A DNA stretch of 64,000 nucleotides from DAOMNO01 sp035443885 (GCA_035443885.1 DAOMNO010000011.1:49944-113943); one strand, 5' to 3'. Counted from the first letter of the stretch, positions 26,181 through 36,064 are shown. Made by a program: numbers and translations. The notes: generated by a model from the letters alone, not told the origin.

Positions 26181-28757
26181 GTGGCTGACGGTCGTGCAAA
26201 GAAGGATTCGCCGCAAGGTGCCCCGCCCACGGGTGCTGCGCCAGAGGTCCAGAACCGCGAAGGCGCATCGACGGATGCCGCTGCGCCAGAAAACGCAGTC
26301 CAGCCCACATGGGCGAACATCTGGCAGATTCCGACCATTCTTGCGAGCCTCGGCCTCATCATCGCGGCCATCGTCATCGCCACGCGAGAGAAGCCCGCAA
26401 ATGACTTTGACGGCGCGCTGGCCTATGTTGAGCAACTCATTCTCGAAGGCTCTCTTGATGAAGCCGGCACTGTTTTGCGGGAGATGATCGAGCCGCACAT
26501 CGCGCTGGCGGAACCCGATCAGCAGGCGTTGTTTCAGGCTCTGGTGGGCGATTGGATTTCACTGGCGCAGGATGCGGCACGCGTTGATCTTCGCGAAAAC
26601 AATCTTCTGATCGACAGCCATTACGCCGAAGCAACTCGCCTGAAGCTGAAGTTCGACGGTGCGAGAAATGAGCGATGGGCGAATGCGCTCATCAGCATGA
26701 ACCGCATCGACGAAGCAAGACAGAAGATGTCGTCGCTTGATGTGTCCGGAGCTTCGGCAGAGATGCATCAGCGATACACGCGAGTGTTTCGACGCCTTGT
26801 TGAACGTGCGTTGCGGTATGAGCTGCTGAATCGTGATGAACTGCTGACTCTGCTTGCGGACTATCGCTCGGACGATCGGACCTCGTTTGAGGCTCGAATC
26901 TGGGCTGCTGCGAGGCAGGCGGAAGTGCGGCTCGCGGCGGGCGATCCGCAACGGGCAGTCGATCACATCCTTGTCGATATGCGGCGACTGGAGTCGCAGG
27001 CAACATCACAGGACGCGACACGCCCCGGCGCCGGCGATCGCTCCTCGCAGCGAGGCTTCGGCGAGCTGTATCTGCTTCTTGGTCGCGGCTACTTCGATCT
27101 GGGCGACGATCGTCTTGCTGAGCAACAGCTTGAGCAGGCGGTTACTCTGCTGGAAGAGAGTCAGGCTGTGATGAGCGATGCGATTCTGATGCTTGGCCGA
27201 ATCGCAGCGATGCGAGGCGATGTTGATGATGCGCTGGAGCGATTTGAGCGAGTCGTGCGGGAGTATCCAGCCAGTCCGGCGGAACTGCCCGCGCTTCTCG
27301 GTCGCGCCGAAGTGCGCAGCGTGATGGGCGATCATGCCGGCAGTCGCGAAGATTTTGCTGCGGTCATCAATCACATCATGCGGCGCGATGCTCGCTCGCA
27401 GGGGGGGCATCCATCCGCTCATGGTGTCGCATCAAGTTTGATTGATCGGCATGACGCGTCGCTGGCCCAGGGAGAGCTTCGTCTTGCGGTGGAGTATGTG
27501 AAACTTGCGGAACGATTGTTTGAGCCATCGCGTGTGCCGGTGGATGTGCTTCTCCGCGCAGCGACGACCAGCCGCCAACTGGCACAGAACATAATCTCGC
27601 AAATTGAGATCACTGACCGCGAAGCTCGCCATGAAGCGAACATGCTGCATCAGCAGGCGGGTGAGTATTTCATTCGACATGCGCGGGCGATGGCGGGTCT
27701 TCCCAATGAAGATGGCACGTGGGCCAAGTCGCTGTTCGACGGCGCGGATTGCTTCGATCAGGCGGGGCTGCACGAACGCGCCATCCGGCATTTTGAAGAG
27801 TACCTTGCAGGCCGTTCTGTGAACGATCCATTGCGATCTGAAGTGAACTTCAGGCTGGGGCAATGCAATCAGGCCTTGATGCGATTTGAGGCCGCCGCGG
27901 CGCATTATGAGCGCGTGCTGGCGGAGCATCCTCGCAGCGCGGAAGCGACGCGAAGCCATGTGCCGCTTGCGCGTTGTTATGTGGCGATGGGCCGCCGTGC
28001 GGAAGCCGAGCGACAACTGCGACAGGTGGTTACGGGTCTTCAGCCGCTGCAGCCGGATGCGGAAGATTTCCGCGATGCGCTGTTTGAACTGGCGTTGCTC
28101 TATTATGAAGGACGCAACTTCCTCGCAGCGGTGGCCACGCTTGATGAAGCCATGCAGCGATACCCCGAAGATGCGCGAGCCAACGACTTCCGCTTCCGGC
28201 TGGCGGATTCGTATCGTTCATTGGCGGAAGAGATCGCCGGCCGACTTCGTCCCGGCGGGTTGGCTGCCGCCGAGTCGTCATCAGGTGATTCGCCGGGCGA
28301 GCGAAGGCGGCTGGATGAACAGCGGCGCGAGTATCTTCGCCGTGCGCTGGAGTTGTATCAATCTGTGATCGCGGCGTATGAGAATCGCGCGGAGCGGCAG
28401 CCGCTGCGGACGGTGCAGGAAGAACTGCTGCGCTCTGCATATGTGCATCGAGGCGACTGCGCCTACGGCCTTGGCATGTATGACGACGCCGTACATTTCT
28501 ATGACCAGGCGGCGAGAGCGTACCCCGATCATCATAGTTCGATCTACGCGCTCATTCAGATCATCAACTGTTTCGTGGAGCTTGGCGATGAAGAACGAGC
28601 GCGTACGGCGCATCGCCGCGCACTCGTGAGGCTCAGGCAGTTGCGAGATGACGCCTTTGACGCGCCGGACGCGCTATTTGATCGAAGCGCGTGGGAGCGA
28701 TGGCTGGAGCATTCGCCTGCAGCGCCCGTGCGATCAGCCAGCGCTGCTGGTGGGTAG
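26181..28757 (+). CDS. Membrane-anchored tetratricopeptide-repeat protein
   Basis: An 858-residue protein: a polar, Pro/Ala-rich cytoplasmic N terminus of about 50 residues, one membrane helix (about residues 52-71, TILASLGLIIAAIVIATRE), then at least ten TPR-like helix pairs, e.g. LGRGYFDLGDDRLAEQQLEQA, AAAHYERVLAEHPRSAEA and ALYDDAVHFYDQAARAYP-like units. TPR proteins with one helix typically scaffold envelope complexes. The GTG start has AGAGAGG upstream. It lies just before the flagellar block, but about 50 bases separate it from flgN and no flagellar motif is present. Confidence 0.8.
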   Translation: MADGRAKKDSPQGAPPTGAAPEVQNREGASTDAAAPENAVQPTWANIWQIPTILASLGLIIAAIVIATREKPANDFDGALAYVEQLILEGSLDEAGTVLREMIEPHIALAEPDQQALFQALVGDWISLAQDAARVDLRENNLLIDSHYAEATRLKLKFDGARNERWANALISMNRIDEARQKMSSLDVSGASAEMHQRYTRVFRRLVERALRYELLNRDELLTLLADYRSDDRTSFEARIWAAARQAEVRLAAGDPQRAVDHILVDMRRLESQATSQDATRPGAGDRSSQRGFGELYLLLGRGYFDLGDDRLAEQQLEQAVTLLEESQAVMSDAILMLGRIAAMRGDVDDALERFERVVREYPASPAELPALLGRAEVRSVMGDHAGSREDFAAVINHIMRRDARSQGGHPSAHGVASSLIDRHDASLAQGELRLAVEYVKLAERLFEPSRVPVDVLLRAATTSRQLAQNIISQIEITDREARHEANMLHQQAGEYFIRHARAMAGLPNEDGTWAKSLFDGADCFDQAGLHERAIRHFEEYLAGRSVNDPLRSEVNFRLGQCNQALMRFEAAAAHYERVLAEHPRSAEATRSHVPLARCYVAMGRRAEAERQLRQVVTGLQPLQPDAEDFRDALFELALLYYEGRNFLAAVATLDEAMQRYPEDARANDFRFRLADSYRSLAEEIAGRLRPGGLAAAESSSGDSPGERRRLDEQRREYLRRALELYQSVIAAYENRAERQPLRTVQEELLRSAYVHRGDCAYGLGMYDDAVHFYDQAARAYPDHHSSIYALIQIINCFVELGDEERARTAHRRALVRLRQLRDDAFDAPDALFDRSAWERWLEHSPAAPVRSASAAGG

Positions 28758-28806
28758 TCGTTCGTGAAGACCGTGTTGGCGTACAGAAAGTGAGTTCAGA
28801 AAACCA

Positions 28807-29304
28807 ATGCAACTGGAACGATCCATGCAATCTTTGAGCCAATCGGCAGTAGCCCATGATGCGGAGCGAGTGCTCGAACTGATTGAGCGGCAGCAGTCGT
28901 TGGCGCAGGAACTTGAGCACTTGGCGATGCAGCAGTCTCATCTGATTGAGCAGAGTGAAACGTCTGCGTTGCTTGATCTGCTTGCGAAGCGGCAGGGGGT
29001 TATCGATTCATTGCTGGCGGCTCAGGGTGAGATGCGCACGGTTGCGCCGAGGCTCGAACGGGCTGAACTTTCAGACTCACTCCGATCACGGCTCAATGCG
29101 CTCATCGATGATGTCAGCAGGCGCCTTGAGGTGGTGATGGCCGTGGACGAGCGCGATAAGGCAAGCCTTCGCGTTGAGCGCGATGCAGTACGGACGGAGT
29201 TATCCGCTGCGGGAACTGCGCAGCAGGCGCGAAACGCTTATCTCTCGCGCGGGCAGGCGGCGGCGCAGCCCGTTGGCAATCGTTTTTCGGATCACAAGGG
29301 GTAA
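28807..29304 (+). CDS. flgN: FlgN-like flagellar export chaperone
   Basis: A 165-residue, almost entirely alpha-helical protein (ERVLELIERQQSLAQELEHLA … LLDLLAKRQGVIDSLLAAQGEM) with the length and heptad pattern of FlgN, the chaperone for the hook-associated proteins FlgK and FlgL. It opens the flagellar gene block. FlgN proteins are poorly conserved in sequence, so the call rests on helix pattern, size and context. ATG 28825 is an alternative start. Confidence 0.65.
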   Translation: MQLERSMQSLSQSAVAHDAERVLELIERQQSLAQELEHLAMQQSHLIEQSETSALLDLLAKRQGVIDSLLAAQGEMRTVAPRLERAELSDSLRSRLNALIDDVSRRLEVVMAVDERDKASLRVERDAVRTELSAAGTAQQARNAYLSRGQAAAQPVGNRFSDHKG

Positions 29305-29315
29305 CGCTTACGCAC

Positions 29316-30332
29316 ATGGCCACTGCTTTGCAGTCATCTTCGCCAGTTGTTAGCGAGCCGGTTCCGGATCGGTCTTCATCACGCACCGCAATGACTACTT
29401 CTGCGCTTGATGTGGATGATCTGAAGGACTTGATGCAATCCGTTGCGGAAACCACGCAGCGACTGCAAGCCACACACGTCGCGCTGCGCGAACAGGTGAG
29501 CAGGCTGCAAACGGAGCTTGAAGAAGCGAACTCGCAACTGCGGCGGACACGGTCTCTTGCGGCGCTCGGCGAAATGGCTGCGGGTATTGCGCATGAGGTA
29601 CGCAATCCGCTCGGTTCGATTCAGCTTTATGTGCAGGCTTTGGCGGAGGATCTGACTGACCGCCCTGAGCAGGCTCGGTTGTGTGAGAAGATTGATCGTG
29701 CGGTGGTGGGATTAGATGCGATCGTGCGCGACGTATTGCAGTTTGCGCGTGAGATGCGAATAACGCCCGTGCAGACGACGGCGGGCGAACTCATCAGCCG
29801 ATCGCTGGCGTCATGTGACGGTCTGATGCATGGTCGCGATCTGACGGTGCGAACCGTGCTGCCACAGGAGATCGTGCTTCGCGCAGACGTATGTCTGATG
29901 ACGCAAGCCCTCGGCAATGTTGTTCGCAACGCGGTTGAGGCGATGGCGCTGTGTTCGCCACCCGCAGGAAACGCAGCAGGAATGCACGAGCTGATTCTCT
30001 CCGCATCCGTTCGCCGCGTGCGCTGCCCAGGGGCTGACGGCGGGATGCTGCAAAAACGAGCGGTGTTCACCATTGATGACACCGGCGGCGGTATCGCGCC
30101 GGACGTGGTCAAGCGCATGTTCAATCCGTTCTTCACCACGCGCAAGACAGGCACGGGCCTTGGCCTCGCCATCGTGCATCGAATCATCGATGCGCACGGC
30201 GGGCACATCAATGTTCGAAATCGACGAGCAGCGGACGGCGTCGCTGAGCAGAATGGAAAATCAATTGGCACGCGATTCGAACTGTGCCTGCCGACCGGGG
30301 AACACGCAGCCGCATCGGAGGAGACAACATGA
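29316..30332 (+). CDS. Soluble histidine kinase for flagellar gene control (FlrB/NtrB-like)
   Basis: A 338-residue cytoplasmic kinase without membrane helices. A coiled coil (about residues 35-80) leads into the HisKA motif LGEMAAGIAHEVRNPLGSIQLY (near 85-106) and an HATPase domain with FTIDDTGGGIAPDVVKRMFNPFFTTRKTGTGLGLAIVHRI (near 250-290). This is the subfamily that phosphorylates sigma-54 activators such as NtrC, FlrC and FleR. The next gene encodes such an activator and overlaps the stop codon by ATGA, so the two form a cognate pair, probably reading hook-basal-body status. Confidence 0.88.
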   Translation: MATALQSSSPVVSEPVPDRSSSRTAMTTSALDVDDLKDLMQSVAETTQRLQATHVALREQVSRLQTELEEANSQLRRTRSLAALGEMAAGIAHEVRNPLGSIQLYVQALAEDLTDRPEQARLCEKIDRAVVGLDAIVRDVLQFAREMRITPVQTTAGELISRSLASCDGLMHGRDLTVRTVLPQEIVLRADVCLMTQALGNVVRNAVEAMALCSPPAGNAAGMHELILSASVRRVRCPGADGGMLQKRAVFTIDDTGGGIAPDVVKRMFNPFFTTRKTGTGLGLAIVHRIIDAHGGHINVRNRRAADGVAEQNGKSIGTRFELCLPTGEHAAASEETT

Positions 30333-31816
30333 GCCGAATTCTGGTCGTTGACGATAAGGAAATGATGCGTGACAGCGTGGCAACCACGTTGTCGCGAAAG
30401 TCACATCAGGTGGTGAGCGCGTCCGGCGCGAAGGATGCCCTTGATAAGCTGACTTCGCGTTCATTCGATCTTGTCATTACTGATCTCCAGATGCCTGAGA
30501 TGGACGGCATCGCGCTGCTCGATGAAATCCGCAAGATTGACGAGCAGATGCCGGTCATCTTCATGACCGCATATGGCACAGTGGAAACAGCCGTGGCGGC
30601 GATGAAGCGAGGTGCGTACGACTACATCACCAAACCGTTCAGCGGTGATGTGCTGCTCGTTGCTGCGGAGCGAGCGCTGAAGCACGCGGAATTGCTGAAG
30701 GAAAATCAGATTCTGAAAGCGGCGGGCACGCCTGGTGCATCGGCTGCGGCGAGCAACCGTGGATTGTCGCGAGCGATGATCGGCAGCGGGCCGCTCATGG
30801 TTCAGTTGAAGGAGCGGCTCGCCCGCATTGCGGATAGCCACGGTACGGTACTCATCAATGGTGAATCCGGCGCGGGCAAGGAAGTCGCAGCGAGGGCTAT
30901 TCATGAGCAAAGCCCTCGCGCTTCGGGGCCGTTCCTCGCTCTCAATTGTGCAGCGCTCTCAACGAGCCTGCTTGAGTCGGAGCTTTTCGGCCATGAGAAA
31001 GGTGCGTTCACCGGAGCCGACAAGCTGCGCAAAGGCCGATTCGAACTTGCTGACGGTGGCACGCTGCTGTTGGATGAGATCAGTGAGATTGCGCCGGAGA
31101 TTCAGGCGAAGCTGTTGCGCGTTCTTCAGGAACGTGCGTTTGAGCGCGTCGGCTCCAGCGCGAGTCGCACTGTTGATGTGCGCGTCATCGCCACCACGAA
31201 TCGCGACTTGCCCGCAGAGGTGGAGCGTGGCCGATTCAGGCAGGATTTGTACTTCCGGCTCAATGTGCTGCCGCTCACCATGCCATCCTTGCGGGATCAT
31301 CGCGAGGACATTCCAGAACTGGCCGCGCACTTCCTCGGCGAGGTGGCACAGCGGGAAGGGAAGCCGGCGAAGCGGATCGAAGATCGCGCGCTGGAGCTGA
31401 TGCAGCAGTACGCATGGCCCGGCAATGTGCGCGAGTTGCAGAACATCTGCGAGCGAGCGGCGGTGCTCACGCATGGCGAAACGATCGGCGCATCACTCAT
31501 CGAGCCGTGGCTGTGCAGTGCGCAGGCAGTCCATCCCGCGCGGCCTTTGGCTTCTTCGATGATCGAACTGAACGGCCATGCGAGCGAACGAGCAGATAGC
31601 CTGAACGGATCGTCAAACGGTTCTTCGGTGCCGCTGATCGTATGTGATGGGCACTTGACGCTTGAAGAGATTGAGCGGGAGACCATTGTGGCGACCCTGC
31701 AGCACAATCAGGGGCATCGCCAGCGGAGTGCGGAAGCGCTGGGCATCGGGGTGCGAACGCTCGGACTCAAACTCAAAAAGTGGAAGGAGCAACGCCTTGT
31801 GGCGGAGACCCTCTAG
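30329..31816 (+). CDS. Sigma-54-dependent response regulator (FlrC/FleR-like)
   Basis: A 495-residue enhancer-binding protein. Receiver domain with VVDDKE and phosphoacceptor in VITDLQMPEMDG (near residue 51), AAA+ domain with Walker A GESGAGKE (near 171), the sigma-54 contact loop GAFTGA (near 222), Walker B GGTLLLDEI and RDLYFRLNVLPL-type sensor region, then a Fis-type HTH at the C terminus (EETIVATL…QRSAEALGIGVRTLGLKLKKW). GGAGGAG precedes the ATG. The intact GAFTGA loop means that it should activate RNA polymerase with sigma-54, probably at the promoter found upstream of flgB. Confidence 0.93.
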   Translation: MSRILVVDDKEMMRDSVATTLSRKSHQVVSASGAKDALDKLTSRSFDLVITDLQMPEMDGIALLDEIRKIDEQMPVIFMTAYGTVETAVAAMKRGAYDYITKPFSGDVLLVAAERALKHAELLKENQILKAAGTPGASAAASNRGLSRAMIGSGPLMVQLKERLARIADSHGTVLINGESGAGKEVAARAIHEQSPRASGPFLALNCAALSTSLLESELFGHEKGAFTGADKLRKGRFELADGGTLLLDEISEIAPEIQAKLLRVLQERAFERVGSSASRTVDVRVIATTNRDLPAEVERGRFRQDLYFRLNVLPLTMPSLRDHREDIPELAAHFLGEVAQREGKPAKRIEDRALELMQQYAWPGNVRELQNICERAAVLTHGETIGASLIEPWLCSAQAVHPARPLASSMIELNGHASERADSLNGSSNGSSVPLIVCDGHLTLEEIERETIVATLQHNQGHRQRSAEALGIGVRTLGLKLKKWKEQRLVAETL

Positions 31817-31902
31817 CGCAGCATCTGCGCGGTGGATTGCTCGCAGCGCATGGATTGCGCTGCATGAGGCCGATGGATCGTATCAGAGCCGGGCTTGTCA
31901 AA

Positions 31903-31918
31903 CGGCGTGTGATTTGCT
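31903..31918 (+). promoter_or_regulatory. Sigma-54-type (-24/-12) promoter upstream of flgB
   Basis: CGGCGTGTGATTTGCT matches the sigma-54 layout: GG at the -24 site and GC at the -12 site, separated by exactly ten bases and followed by T. It lies in the 139-base gap between the activator gene and flgB and predicts a start near 31929, 27 bases before the flgB GTG. Confidence 0.55.
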
Positions 31919-31955
31919 GGAAAGTGGGATGACGATTGTTCTGGAGTGAACTCAG

Positions 31956-32390
31956 GTGATCAGTGGGCTGACCAATTCGGGTGCGACGCCAGCGTTGGAG
32001 AAGCTGATGCAGTTCTCCGCGAGGCGGCATGAGGTGCTGGCCAACAACATCGCCAACCTTTCCACGCCTGGCTTTCGCCCTGAGGATGTCTCTGTTGTGG
32101 GTTTTCAACAGCAGTTGGGCGAGGCGATTGATCATCAGCGGCTATCACCGACTGCACGGAGCGGCGAGCTTCGAGTGAAGGATACGAGTGAAGTGCAGGT
32201 GCGGAGCGGTCGCCTGACGCTGGCGCCGCAGCCCACAGGCGAGAACCTGCTCTTCCATGATGGGAATGACCGCAATCTGGAACGGACGATGCAGGACATG
32301 GTGGAGAACTTCATGGCGTTTCGAACCGCAGCCCAGTTCATGAGGCGGGAGTTTGATACGCTCAGAACAGTTATTCGCGAACGGATGTAG
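31956..32390 (+). CDS. flgB: Flagellar basal-body rod protein FlgB
   Basis: Proximal rod subunit of the flagellar basal body. The N terminus carries the rod/hook family motif RRHEVLANNIANLSTPGF, and the C-terminal helix MVENFMAFRTAAQFMRREFDTLRTVIRERM pairs with the N-terminal helix in the D0 domain. Length 144 is normal. The start is GTG. It is the first structural gene of the operon running to flbD and sits 40 bases downstream of a sigma-54-type promoter. Confidence 0.93.
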   Translation: MISGLTNSGATPALEKLMQFSARRHEVLANNIANLSTPGFRPEDVSVVGFQQQLGEAIDHQRLSPTARSGELRVKDTSEVQVRSGRLTLAPQPTGENLLFHDGNDRNLERTMQDMVENFMAFRTAAQFMRREFDTLRTVIRERM

Positions 32391-32450
32391 GAAACACGAT
32401 TAAGGAATCGGGCTTCGACCACTTTTCATTGACGTATTGATTCTCTCTTC

Positions 32451-32855
32451 ATGTACGGCGCACTCGACATCTCGACCTCGGCACTCATCGCGCAACGGAC
32501 ACGGCTGGACGTGATCTCGGCGAACATCGCTAACAAGGACACGATCCTTAATGCTGACGGCGCGTACGAGCCGTTTCAGCGGCGGATTGCCTTGCTTGCG
32601 GCGGGCGATCCCTCGCGGGGAAGCGCGATGGGCGTGCATGTATCTGAGATTGAACTGGATGCTGCGGAGCTGATGATGCGGTATGAGCCGGGTTCGCCCT
32701 TTGCGAATGCTGATGGGTATGTCGGCTATCCCAACATCAATCCTGTCATCGAGCAGATGAACGCGATGGAAGCGGCGCGCGCGTATGAAGCGAACATTGC
32801 GGCGATTGAGGCGACGAAGTCGATGATGAGTGTTGCGTTGCAAATGCTCGGCTGA
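32451..32855 (+). CDS. flgC: Flagellar basal-body rod protein FlgC
   Basis: Second proximal rod subunit. It starts MYGALDISTSALIAQRTRLDVISANIANKDT, the family pattern, and ends in ARAYEANIAAIEATKSMMSVALQMLG, the conserved D0 helix. The 134 residues match the usual length. It is placed between flgB and fliE as in most flagellar clusters. Confidence 0.95.
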   Translation: MYGALDISTSALIAQRTRLDVISANIANKDTILNADGAYEPFQRRIALLAAGDPSRGSAMGVHVSEIELDAAELMMRYEPGSPFANADGYVGYPNINPVIEQMNAMEAARAYEANIAAIEATKSMMSVALQMLG

Positions 32856-32871
32856 TGCGAGATGACACGCC

Positions 32872-33180
32872 ATGAGTGACCCCTTAGGACTGATTGGAAA
32901 AGCTGGAGGATCGGGCTTTTCGCCGCTTGGTTCGCCCGTCGGGCCAGCCAAACAGAGCGGTCCAGATTTCCGCGAGGTGCTGCGCCGTCAGATCGACGAG
33001 GTCAATGCGCTGCAGCAGGATGCGAAGCGAGCGGTGGAAGACCTTGCTGCGGGTCGTCGGAATGATGTGGAGAGCGTCATCATTGCTACCGAGAAAGCGG
33101 ATGTCGCATTCAAGATGCTCTTGCAGGTTCGCAACAAGGTGATGGACGCATACGAGGAGGTCAAGCAGATTCGCGTGTAA
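32872..33180 (+). CDS. fliE: Flagellar hook-basal body complex protein FliE
   Basis: A 102-residue adaptor between the MS ring and the rod. The conserved C-terminal half (FREVLRRQIDEVNALQQDAKRAVEDLAAG … VIIATEKADVAFKMLLQVRNKVMDAYEEV) is complete. It follows flgC by 16 bases. Confidence 0.95.
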   Translation: MSDPLGLIGKAGGSGFSPLGSPVGPAKQSGPDFREVLRRQIDEVNALQQDAKRAVEDLAAGRRNDVESVIIATEKADVAFKMLLQVRNKVMDAYEEVKQIRV

Positions 33181-33263
33181 CGCGTTAGGATGCTCGACAT
33201 CGCGTGCGGCCAGGATGGCCGGCGCGACCCGCATGAGCGGGATACAGGCATGGAGGCCGCTGA

Positions 33264-34955
33264 ATGCAGTCGCTGCAGAACACCATTCAAACCATTGCGC
33301 GTCAGATGCGCGAGCTTTCGCCGACGGCGAAGCTGCTCATCGGCTCTCTCATGGTCATTCTGGTCATGGTGCTTTTGCTCGTGGCGATGTTCACCAGCCG
33401 CGCCGCGATGGAGCCGCTTGGTTTGCACGCCACCGTCTCGAACGAAGCGCGAGTTCGCGCGGTCGGCTATCTCAAGGCTCGCAACATTCCCCACCGCGAG
33501 CGGGGCAGCGACATTCTCGTGCCACCCGACCAGAAATATGCCATTCTCGCTCAACTGACTGACGGGCAAATCATCACGCCCGATCAGATCAATTTCGATA
33601 CCCTCGTTCAGCAGGACAGCCCGTTTCTCAGCAAGTCACAGAACGATCGTCGCTGGCTTGTCGCGACGATGAACGTGCTTGAGCAGACAATTTCAGGCTT
33701 CAGCGGCATCTCCAAGGCTCGCGTTGTTATCGATGAGCCTCGCAACTCAGGCGGCATCGGCCGGGCGCATCTGCCTGCATCCGCATCGGTGATTGTGCAC
33801 ACACGAGGCGGTGCAGAAGGCGGCCTCGATCAGGCCAAGGTGGATGCGATCGCTGGTCTGGTCGCGGGGGCGCATGCCAGCCTTCGCGTGCAGGATGTGG
33901 TTGTTGTGGATGCAACCACAGGTCGCCGTCATCGAACGAGACCCGATGAGGGGGCAACGCCGACGACGAATATGGAACTGCAGCGCAACGCCGAGCGAGA
34001 AGCTCAGGCCAAGATTGCGGACGCGCTGGCTTATATTCCGGGCGTAAACGTGGCAGTGCGCGTCGTCGTCGATACGCGCGCAATAACGGAGCAGCGGCGC
34101 AGCTTCGATGAGCCAAAGCTGGGTGTGCTGCACGAATCAAGCCGTTCGACGACCTCACAGAATCAGACTTCCGCTGCGGAAAGCGGCATGAGACCCAACA
34201 CCGGCGCAAGCATCACCGCTGGCGGGCGGCGTGGTTCCAGCATGACCGACGAGCGCAGCGAGGCCGCTATGGCACCCGCATTCGGTGGAACTGATTCCAA
34301 GATTGTCGATCCGCGCGGTCATGCATTGCAGATCAACGCCAGCATCGGCGTGCCTCGCGGGTACTTCGTGCGCCTGTATCAAGACCTTCAGGGAGAAGCA
34401 GCGGGTACACCGGATGCCGCGGCACTTGATGCACTCATCGAAACAGAGACAGCGAGAATCCGTAGTCAGATTGAGCCGCTGATCGACACGCGAGCGGTGG
34501 ATGGTGCGATTGCGGGCACCGTGATGGTGAGCATGATTCCCGACTTTGCCATGCCGCTTGCAGTCGGCACGGCGGCTGGATTCGCATCGGGCGATGGCGG
34601 GGGAGGCTTCTTCTCTGGTGACGGCCTGGTATCGGATGGCCTGGTGAAGTATCTCGGCCTCTCGGCTCTGGCGATCGTCAGCCTCACGATGATGTTTCTC
34701 ATGGTCCGTCGCGCTTCGGCGCATCCCGAACTCCCCACAGCGCAGGAGCTGGTCGGTGCGCCGCCATCGTTGGGAGTTGGTGAAATGGATGTGATGGGCG
34801 AAGCGGGCGAGACGGCTGCTTCGCTTCTTGGCATTGAGATCGGCGAAGATGACCTGAGGCGCAAGCAGATGCTGGCGCAGCTCAACGAAATGGCCCGTAA
34901 GACGCCGAGCGAGGCAGCAACGCTGCTTCGCAGATGGATCAAGTCGGAGACGTGA
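33264..34955 (+). CDS. fliF: Flagellar MS-ring protein FliF
   Basis: Forms the MS ring in the inner membrane. Two membrane helices flank a large periplasmic part: helix 1 near residues 24-44 (LLIGSLMVILVMVLLLVAMF) and helix 2 near 465-485 (LGLSALAIVSLTMMFLMV). Between them lie the ring-building motifs (ARNIPHRERGSDILVP, QRNAEREAQAKIADALAYIPG) and a low-complexity linker. The cytoplasmic tail EDDLRRKQMLAQLNEMARKTPSEAATLLRRWI binds FliG. GGAGG lies upstream of the ATG. Confidence 0.94.
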   Translation: MQSLQNTIQTIARQMRELSPTAKLLIGSLMVILVMVLLLVAMFTSRAAMEPLGLHATVSNEARVRAVGYLKARNIPHRERGSDILVPPDQKYAILAQLTDGQIITPDQINFDTLVQQDSPFLSKSQNDRRWLVATMNVLEQTISGFSGISKARVVIDEPRNSGGIGRAHLPASASVIVHTRGGAEGGLDQAKVDAIAGLVAGAHASLRVQDVVVVDATTGRRHRTRPDEGATPTTNMELQRNAEREAQAKIADALAYIPGVNVAVRVVVDTRAITEQRRSFDEPKLGVLHESSRSTTSQNQTSAAESGMRPNTGASITAGGRRGSSMTDERSEAAMAPAFGGTDSKIVDPRGHALQINASIGVPRGYFVRLYQDLQGEAAGTPDAAALDALIETETARIRSQIEPLIDTRAVDGAIAGTVMVSMIPDFAMPLAVGTAAGFASGDGGGGFFSGDGLVSDGLVKYLGLSALAIVSLTMMFLMVRRASAHPELPTAQELVGAPPSLGVGEMDVMGEAGETAASLLGIEIGEDDLRRKQMLAQLNEMARKTPSEAATLLRRWIKSET

Positions 34956-35023
34956 TTGACTTCGCTCGTGTCGCTTGGGTGCTCACCGCTCAGCGTGTTT
35001 TCAGATGATTGTGGAATCCAGTT

Positions 35024-36064
35024 ATGGCGCTTCGCACGGGACAGAAACTGCCTGAGAACATCGCTGAAATCGACGGCGCGACAAAAGCCGCGATTCTTCT
35101 GCTGACGCTCGACCACGATTCCGCGGGGATGCTGCTGAAGGAACTGCCCACGGAGATGGTGGAAGATGTAACGCGCACGCTGGCTTCGCTTGGCGAGATT
35201 CCTGGCTCGCTCGCCGCTTCGGTCGTCGAGGAGTTTTACACACTCCGTATGGCGAGCCAGTACCTGAAGGAAGGCGGGCTGGACTACGCGACTCGACTTT
35301 TGAAAGACTCGCTTGATCCGAGCATGGCTTCCAAGATGATCTCACAGATTTCAACGCAGGTGCAGCGCACGCCGTTTTCGTTTCTTCAGAAGGCCGAGAG
35401 CGAAAACCTGCTGACATTCATTCAGGATGAGCATCCGCAGACGATCGCGCTGATCGTCAGCCACTTGCCGCATCACAAGGCGTCCGAGATTCTTGTCGGC
35501 CTGCCTGAGCAGAAGCAGATTGAAGTCGTGCGACGAGTTGCCAACATGGAGCAGACCAACCCCGCGGTCATCCGCGAGGTGGAAGCGGGCCTGGAGTCTC
35601 GCCTGTCCAACATGTTGATGCACTCGGTTGAGAAAGTCGGCGGTGTGGAGACCGTCGCCGAGGTACTTAATCTCTGCGATCGCGCGACAGAGAAATCAAT
35701 CATGGAAGGCATCGAGGCTGAAGACCCCGATCTCGTCGAGCAGATTCGGCGGCTGATGTTCGTCTTTGAGGACATCATTCACGTTGACGACAAGGGCATT
35801 CAGGCCGTGCTCAAGGAAGTTGACAACGATGAACTCGCTCTTGCGCTGAAGACGGCGAGCGAAACCCTGAAGGACAAGATTTTCTCGAACATGTCTGCCC
35901 GTGCGGGCGATCTCATCAAGGAAGACATGCAGTACATGGGTCCGGTGCGGCTCAGCGATGTCGAAGCCGCCCAACAGCGCATCGTCGATATCGTGCGCCG
36001 ACTCGAAGACGCAGGTGAAATCATCATCTCCGGCCGAGGCGGCGAGAAAGACCTCGTTGTCTGA
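35024..36064 (+). CDS. fliG: Flagellar motor switch protein FliG
   Basis: Rotor/switch protein of the C ring. All three domains are present: the N-terminal FliF-binding part (KAAILLLTLDHDSAGMLLKELP), the middle domain with LLTFIQDEHPQTIALIVSHL (the EHPQ motif that contacts FliM) and the C-terminal torque domain, with charged residues in KTASETLKDKIFSNMSARAG and the ending EDMQYMGPVRLSDVEAAQ. Length 346 is normal. ATG 35024 is preferred; an in-frame GTG five codons earlier has no advantage. Confidence 0.96.
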   Translation: MALRTGQKLPENIAEIDGATKAAILLLTLDHDSAGMLLKELPTEMVEDVTRTLASLGEIPGSLAASVVEEFYTLRMASQYLKEGGLDYATRLLKDSLDPSMASKMISQISTQVQRTPFSFLQKAESENLLTFIQDEHPQTIALIVSHLPHHKASEILVGLPEQKQIEVVRRVANMEQTNPAVIREVEAGLESRLSNMLMHSVEKVGGVETVAEVLNLCDRATEKSIMEGIEAEDPDLVEQIRRLMFVFEDIIHVDDKGIQAVLKEVDNDELALALKTASETLKDKIFSNMSARAGDLIKEDMQYMGPVRLSDVEAAQQRIVDIVRRLEDAGEIIISGRGGEKDLVV

